A stretch of DNA of 36,848 nt, taken from the NCBI GenBank assembly GCA_900542735.1, contig UQOS01000010.1, positions 1 through 36,848 of the forward strand, given 5' to 3'. A model generated the notes under the pieces. That model was not told the origin of the DNA and did no database searches. It saw only the letters and a list, made by a program, of their open reading frames with translations. This document shows positions 32,417-36,848 of this stretch, piece after piece (the first letter of the stretch is position 1; each line of letters starts with the position of its first letter). Both the position numbers and the translations under genes were made by a program. The stretch is from an uncultured Mycoplasmatota bacterium (GTDB taxonomy: Bacteria > Bacillota_I > Bacilli_A > RF39 > UBA660).

Positions 32417-34330
32417 CTACTTTTTCATTTCTATATTATAGTCATCTTCTAGTGAAAATTCTACATTCTCATCTATCCAATTTTTTCTAGGTTCTACATT
32501 ATCTCCCATTAAAACACTTACTCTTTTTTCAGCTAGTAGTGCATCTTCTATTGTAACACGAATTAAGCTTCTAGTACCTGGATTCATGGTAGTCTCAGCA
32601 AGCTGATCAGCATTCATTTCACCTAATCCTTTGTAACGTTGTACATCACATTTTTTACCACTTGTTAATTTTTTCATTTCTTCAACAGAATAAGCATAAA
32701 TGTGTTCTTTTCCATTTTTGATTAAGAATAGTGGTGGTAATGCTATATATAATCTACCTGCTTCAATTAATGGCTTCATATAACGGTAAAAGAATGTCAT
32801 TAATAAACATTGAATATGAGCTCCATCATCATCAGCATCGGTCATGATAATTACTTTATTATATTCTGCTTCTTCAATATCGAAATTAGGTCCAACCCCT
32901 GCTCCTATGGTATAAATCATCGTGTTAATTTCTTCGTTTTTAAAAATATCTTCCATTTTCGTTTTTTCAGTATTTAAAACTTTACCACGTAGTGGAAGAA
33001 TAGCTTGAAATCTTCTATCTCTACCTTGTTTTGCAGAACCACCAGCAGAATCTCCTTCTACGATAAATAATTCTTTATGTGATTTATCTTTTGATTGAGC
33101 TGGTGTTAGTTTACCAGATAATGCTCTTTCTTTAGGATTTTTACTTTTTCCTTTACGAGCTTCTTCTCTTGCTTTTCTAGCAGCATCTGCTGCCATTTTA
33201 CTTTTTAAAGCCTTATCAATGATATCAGTCGCAATTTTTTTATTTTCTTCTAGGAAAAACTGTAATTTTTCAGAAACTAATGCTTCTACTGCTGTTCTTG
33301 CTTGTGGAGTTCCTAGTTTCCCTTTAGTTTGTCCTTCAAACTGTAATAAATCTTCAGGCACTTTTAAAGAAATGATAGCAGTTAATCCTTCACGAACATT
33401 AGCCCCTTCAAACGCTTTGTCTTTTCCTTTAATATAATTATTATTTTTAGCATAATCATTAAAAGCACGCGTTAAGGCAGTTTTAAATCCAACTTCATGA
33501 CTACCACCATCACTCGTTTTAACATTATTAACGAATGATATGATATTTTCGTTATAAGTATCTGTATACTGCATCGCAATTTCAATCTCGATGCGATCTT
33601 TTACGCCTTCAAATGAAATAACATTGTGAAGTGGTGTCTTATCTTCGTTTAAGTAATTAACAAATGCTACTAAACCATCTTCATAATGATAAGTTTCACT
33701 TTTTTCATCTTCTTCATCAATTACTTCTATCGTTAATCCTTTTAAAAGGAAAGCAGATTCTTGCATTCTCTCACAGATAGTTGTGAAAGAAAAAGTAGTC
33801 GTTGAAAAAATAGAATCATCTGGTAGGAAACGAACAGTAGTACCAGTTTTAGAAGTAGTACCTATTTCTTTTAATGGTACATCTACTTTGCCACCATCTT
33901 TAAAACGAATAAAATATTCTTTTTTATCTCTTTTAATAGTTACTTCCATCCATTTAGATAAAGCATTAACGACACTACCACCAACACCGTGTAAACCACC
34001 AGAAACCTTATAGCCAGCTTCTTCGAATTTACCACCAGCATGAAGTACAGTGTAAATAACTTCAGGGGTAGGTTTACCTGATGCATGCATACCAGTTGGA
34101 ACACCACGTCCATGATCTTCTACACTAATACTTTTATCTTTATGAATGATAATTTTAATATAATCTCCATAACCATTAATTACTTCATCGATTGCGTTAT
34201 CGACGATTTCCCATACTAAATGGTGAAGACCTCTTTTATCTGTTGACCCAATATACATACCAGGTCTTTTTCTAACTGCCTCTAAGCCCTCTAATATTTT
34301 AATTGAACTTTCATCATATTTTACTGCCAT
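32417..34330 (-). CDS. parE: DNA topoisomerase IV subunit B (ParE)
   Basis: 637 aa from ATG 34330 (MAVKYDESSIK); a GTG at 34339 is too close to the SD AAGGAG. The GHKL ATPase domain has VRKRPGMYIGSTDKRGLHHLVWEIVDNAIDE and GGLHGVGGSVVNALS. The TOPRIM domain has FIVEGDSAGGSAKQGRDRRFQA, PLRGKVLN and MTDADDDGAHI. GyrB-type extra insertions are absent and the partner gene downstream is ParC. Supplies ATP hydrolysis for topoisomerase IV. Confidence 0.95.
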   Translation of the reverse strand: MAVKYDESSIKILEGLEAVRKRPGMYIGSTDKRGLHHLVWEIVDNAIDEVINGYGDYIKIIIHKDKSISVEDHGRGVPTGMHASGKPTPEVIYTVLHAGGKFEEAGYKVSGGLHGVGGSVVNALSKWMEVTIKRDKKEYFIRFKDGGKVDVPLKEIGTTSKTGTTVRFLPDDSIFSTTTFSFTTICERMQESAFLLKGLTIEVIDEEDEKSETYHYEDGLVAFVNYLNEDKTPLHNVISFEGVKDRIEIEIAMQYTDTYNENIISFVNNVKTSDGGSHEVGFKTALTRAFNDYAKNNNYIKGKDKAFEGANVREGLTAIISLKVPEDLLQFEGQTKGKLGTPQARTAVEALVSEKLQFFLEENKKIATDIIDKALKSKMAADAARKAREEARKGKSKNPKERALSGKLTPAQSKDKSHKELFIVEGDSAGGSAKQGRDRRFQAILPLRGKVLNTEKTKMEDIFKNEEINTMIYTIGAGVGPNFDIEEAEYNKVIIMTDADDDGAHIQCLLMTFFYRYMKPLIEAGRLYIALPPLFLIKNGKEHIYAYSVEEMKKLTSGKKCDVQRYKGLGEMNADQLAETTMNPGTRSLIRVTIEDALLAEKRVSVLMGDNVEPRKNWIDENVEFSLEDDYNIEMKK

Positions 34331-34350
34331 TGTCTTCACACTCCTTTGAT

Positions 34351-34359
34351 ATTATACCA
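34351..34359 (-). promoter_or_regulatory. Extended -10 promoter for the parE operon
   Basis: Minus strand TGGTATAAT (34359-34351); the -35 is T-rich and unclear. Transcription would start near 34344, giving a leader of about 14 nt before ATG 34330, with the SD inside it. Confidence 0.5.
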
Positions 34360-34370
34360 TAAAAACTGAA

Positions 34371-34406
34371 TAAAAAAAGAAATTGGACATCTATTTGACA
34401 TTCCAA
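34371..34406 (-). terminator. Possible terminator after phosphohexomutase
   Basis: Minus strand TTGGA ... TCCAA (5 pairs, 14-base loop with little further pairing) followed by TTTCTTTTTTT. The stem is short, so support is limited. Confidence 0.4.
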
Positions 34407-34444
34407 GTTCTTAATTTTACAAAAAGTCTTATCTTAAAAGCTAA

Positions 34445-35821
34445 CTATTTATTATACTTTTCAATTAAATTCATAAATGTTTCTTTTAACTTATCACGAA
34501 CCATTTCTGTCTTTCCTTCAAAACGAGCTGTGATATTAGGACCAGTATTACTAAAACGAACAAGAGCCCAACCATCTTCCATTTCTACTCGAACACCATC
34601 TAATTCAATTGTATGAAAATGTTCATTATGACAGTATTCTTTAATCTTTTCTACTACTTCTTTTTTCTTAGTATCTGTAGATGGGATTTTAATTTCTGGT
34701 GTTGAATAATATTTAGGAACACCTTCTAATAACTCACTAGTCTTCTTATTCGTTTTACTAAGAAGTTCCACCATACGAAGTCCAGCATACATTCCAGAAT
34801 CAAATCCTAAAAATTTATCTCTAAAATAAAGATGGCCACTGAATTCTCCTCCAAAGATACAGTTTTCATCACGAGTAGCTAGTTTTGTATAAGAATTACC
34901 TGTTCTACATAAAACAGGAACACCACCTAACCTCGTAATTTCATCGGTTAATGCTTTACTACATTTAACATCATATAAAATCCGTTTATTTTCATGAGTA
35001 GGTATTAAATCACGACTAATCATAATCATAAATTTATCAGCTGGAATATAAGTACCTTTTTCATCAATGATACCTACTCTATCACCATCACCATCAAAAG
35101 CAATTCCAACATCTGCTTTTAAGGTAACAACAGCATCTTTTAAAACTGTTAAGTTTTCTTCTACTGCTGGATCTGGGTGATGATTAGGAAAATGAGCATC
35201 ACTTTCTCCATATAAAACAATTAAATCAACGCCAATTAAATTATAGATTTCAGGAGCAAATAAAGAAGTAGTACCATTCCCACAGTCAATAATAACTCTT
35301 AATTTACGATCATGCTTGATATCAACAGAAGATAAAAGTAATTCATAATACTTCTCTTTCACATCATAAAAACTCATAACACCAGCACCATCATCATAGT
35401 TTTGTGTTAATAAAAACTGATAAAATTCTTGTATCATTTCGCCCCTAGCATTACCTCTTTCATCAAAAGAAAATTTAAAACCATTATCATCTTTTGGATT
35501 ATGACTAGCGGTAACCATAACACCAGCGGGAATGTTTCTTAAAATGCAAGCGTAATAATACATAGGTGTCGTAACTAGTCCTAAATTAATAACATCAATT
35601 CCAGTAGACAAAATTCCTTTAATTAAAGCATCTGTTAAGCTATCACTAGATAAACGATTATCATGACCAACGATACACTTAGTTTGATGAAACCTTTTAA
35701 TATAAGTTCCATAAGCCTTACCAAAAGTATAGCTAACATCTTCATCTAATTCAGTAGGATAAACTCCTCTTACATCATATTCCCTAAATATATTAGGATT
35801 AATCATATTCGTTATTTTCAT
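34445..35821 (-). CDS. Phosphomannomutase/phosphoglucomutase
   Basis: 458 aa, alpha-D-phosphohexomutase family. N-terminal FREYDVRGVYP, phosphoserine loop MVTASHNPKDDNG, metal loop DGDGDRVG, sugar-binding loop GGEFSGHLYF, phosphate loop RFSNTGPNITARFEGK. This is the set typical of dual PMM/PGM enzymes (AlgC/ManB type) that interconvert hexose 1- and 6-phosphates for nucleotide-sugar, glycan and exopolysaccharide synthesis. SD AGAGGT lies ahead of ATG 35821. It starts 29 bases after a surface-protein gene on the same strand with no terminator between, so the two may be co-transcribed. Confidence 0.9.
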   Translation of the reverse strand: MKITNMINPNIFREYDVRGVYPTELDEDVSYTFGKAYGTYIKRFHQTKCIVGHDNRLSSDSLTDALIKGILSTGIDVINLGLVTTPMYYYACILRNIPAGVMVTASHNPKDDNGFKFSFDERGNARGEMIQEFYQFLLTQNYDDGAGVMSFYDVKEKYYELLLSSVDIKHDRKLRVIIDCGNGTTSLFAPEIYNLIGVDLIVLYGESDAHFPNHHPDPAVEENLTVLKDAVVTLKADVGIAFDGDGDRVGIIDEKGTYIPADKFMIMISRDLIPTHENKRILYDVKCSKALTDEITRLGGVPVLCRTGNSYTKLATRDENCIFGGEFSGHLYFRDKFLGFDSGMYAGLRMVELLSKTNKKTSELLEGVPKYYSTPEIKIPSTDTKKKEVVEKIKEYCHNEHFHTIELDGVRVEMEDGWALVRFSNTGPNITARFEGKTEMVRDKLKETFMNLIEKYNK

Positions 35822-35850
35822 ATAGTACCTCTTTCTATTCTTTAATATTA

Positions 35851-36848
35851 TTATAATTGATATGGATTACTACTCTTACCATTTCCTGATACTACCACAT
35901 CGGTTTTTAAATTTATGACTGGGCGAAGAGTAAACTTATTATAGACTCCGCTTGAGCCTAATCCAGTTTGTGCATCCCAAGCAACAGCACAATTAGAAGT
36001 GCTAACTCCAGCAGGACTCATTGTCCACCAAGGAATTGATAAGTTATATAAATAACTGACGCCAGATTTAACTCCAGCATAAATAAGTTCATCATAATTA
36101 ATTAATCCTATATTGCCATTTACTATTCCTTTATTATTTCCATCAGCAGAGCATTTAAAACTAGAAATATAATTACTTGATATAGCCATATTAGCATTTC
36201 CATCAGTAAAGTCGGAATAGTCTTTTACCTTTGCTTGTTCACAATAATAATTACCACTAATTGTCTTGCCAGCTAAATTTGATTGTCTTTCAATATTTTC
36301 TTGATACCAATTTTCAAGAATTGGTTTTACTTCACTATTTGAATAATACATATAGGTATAATTATTATAGTTAGAATTAAATTGATAATTTGTATTATTA
36401 TTGATTCCCTCTTGCATAATAAGTCTAACTGTTCCATCTTCATTAATTCTAACTATTCTCCAAGTAAAGCCAGCAAAACTTACATAATTATTTTCTACAT
36501 TACCTCTAAAATAATAGGTTGGATTTCCTGTATTAGTAGCGGTTGAAGAATATAAGCCACTTTCATCACTTGTATTATTAGATGAGGTTGTTAAAGTTGG
36601 TGCAGCTGTTATTAATTTATTATCTTCTAGAATTGCTTTTGATAATACTCTATAAATACTTACTTCTTGATTTAGGCTATTCCCATCTTTTAATGCTAAA
36701 TTATTGTTAAGTAATCCTCCCAATACTTTAAAAGTTATTTTGCTACTAGTATCACTATCATTTCTAATCACTATAGTAATTATTTTATTTTTATTAGCTT
36801 CAACAGTACCTAAAACACTATCTTTGGTATCTTTACTATAGCCAACAC
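35851..36848 (-). CDS. SipW-type surface-protein paralogue, 3' part (runs off window end)
   Basis: The frame is open to the last base of the window; a GTG at 36771 is internal, since SKDTKDSVLGTVEANKNK precedes it in frame. About 330 residues are visible. The first 85 continue a beta-rich domain (KITFKVLGGLLNNNLALK). From APTLTTSSNNTSDESGLY onward it closely matches the C-terminal module of the protein at 15290: TYYFRGNVENNYVSFAG, WRIVRINEDGTVRLIMQ, NYNNYTYMYYSNSEV, the YYCEQAKV/FKCSADGNN Cys pair, and LRPVINL near the end. The stretch around YLYNLSIPWWTMSP...TGLGSSG differs more than the rest. Probably a cell-surface protein; the ligand is unknown. Next on the strand is the phosphohexomutase gene. 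Confidence 0.8.
   Translation of the reverse strand, partial: VGYSKDTKDSVLGTVEANKNKIITIVIRNDSDTSSKITFKVLGGLLNNNLALKDGNSLNQEVSIYRVLSKAILEDNKLITAAPTLTTSSNNTSDESGLYSSTATNTGNPTYYFRGNVENNYVSFAGFTWRIVRINEDGTVRLIMQEGINNNTNYQFNSNYNNYTYMYYSNSEVKPILENWYQENIERQSNLAGKTISGNYYCEQAKVKDYSDFTDGNANMAISSNYISSFKCSADGNNKGIVNGNIGLINYDELIYAGVKSGVSYLYNLSIPWWTMSPAGVSTSNCAVAWDAQTGLGSSGVYNKFTLRPVINLKTDVVVSGNGKSSNPYQL

Noticed and set aside
1..36848. tRNA or rRNA genes, CRISPR arrays, integrases or complete insertion sequences
   Set aside because: None found by eye: no GGTTCRA-type T-loop context, no regularly spaced repeats and no transposase-like reading frame. The only mobile trace is the intron remnant.

Overview
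This is an AT-rich chromosomal stretch from a low-GC Bacillota bacterium, most likely an uncultured gut Bacilli lineage related to RF39 or Erysipelotrichia. The lineage call is inferred from gene content and composition, not from a marker gene. TGA is used as a stop codon (for example at the ATGA overlaps 8040-8043 and 25236-25239) and TGG codes Trp, so the code is standard and not the Mycoplasma code. Nearly all genes lie on the minus strand; only ylbJ and a PilB/GspE-type ATPase are on the plus strand.

Layout, left to right. (1) 1-450: the 5' end of a SipW-type surface protein gene with a long structured leader. (2) 451-5542: a YlbL-like PDZ/Lon-type protease, YlbJ, two pseudopilin-like proteins and a divergent pilus/competence-type ATPase. 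(3) 5588-10908: an HD-domain protein with thymidylate kinase, then the run lepA, unknown, SpoIIID-like regulator, hemW. (4) 10931-13409: an operon of PopT-type DUF368 undecaprenyl-phosphate translocase, UppP and a ZIP metal transporter. (5) 13466-17270: a CBS-containing family II pyrophosphatase and a second SipW-type surface protein whose leader is a duplicate of the one at 182-438. (6) 17366-23940: the heat-shock operon hrcA-grpE-dnaK-pepF-dnaJ with two CIRCE-type operators around a consensus promoter. (7) 23957-26720: ylbD-ylbE-ylbF-rsmD plus a histidine phosphatase and an unknown gene. (8) 26721-29163: an eroded accessory island holding a 375-aa conserved unknown protein, broken gene fragments and a truncated group II intron. 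(9) 29166-34359: parE, unknown, parC. (10) 34371-36848: phosphohexomutase and the 3' part of a third surface protein.

The housekeeping content is ordinary. The most unusual material is: (a) the ~256-bp promoter-plus-leader duplicated in front of two surface-protein genes, with a 22-nt long-range inverted repeat and an RBS-masking hairpin that share sequence; (b) a paralogous surface-protein family whose C-terminal module resembles the end of a pseudopilin; (c) a group IIC-like intron remnant sitting exactly behind the parC terminator; (d) a Cys/His-rich extension on GrpE; and (e) both undecaprenyl-phosphate recycling activities placed in one operon.
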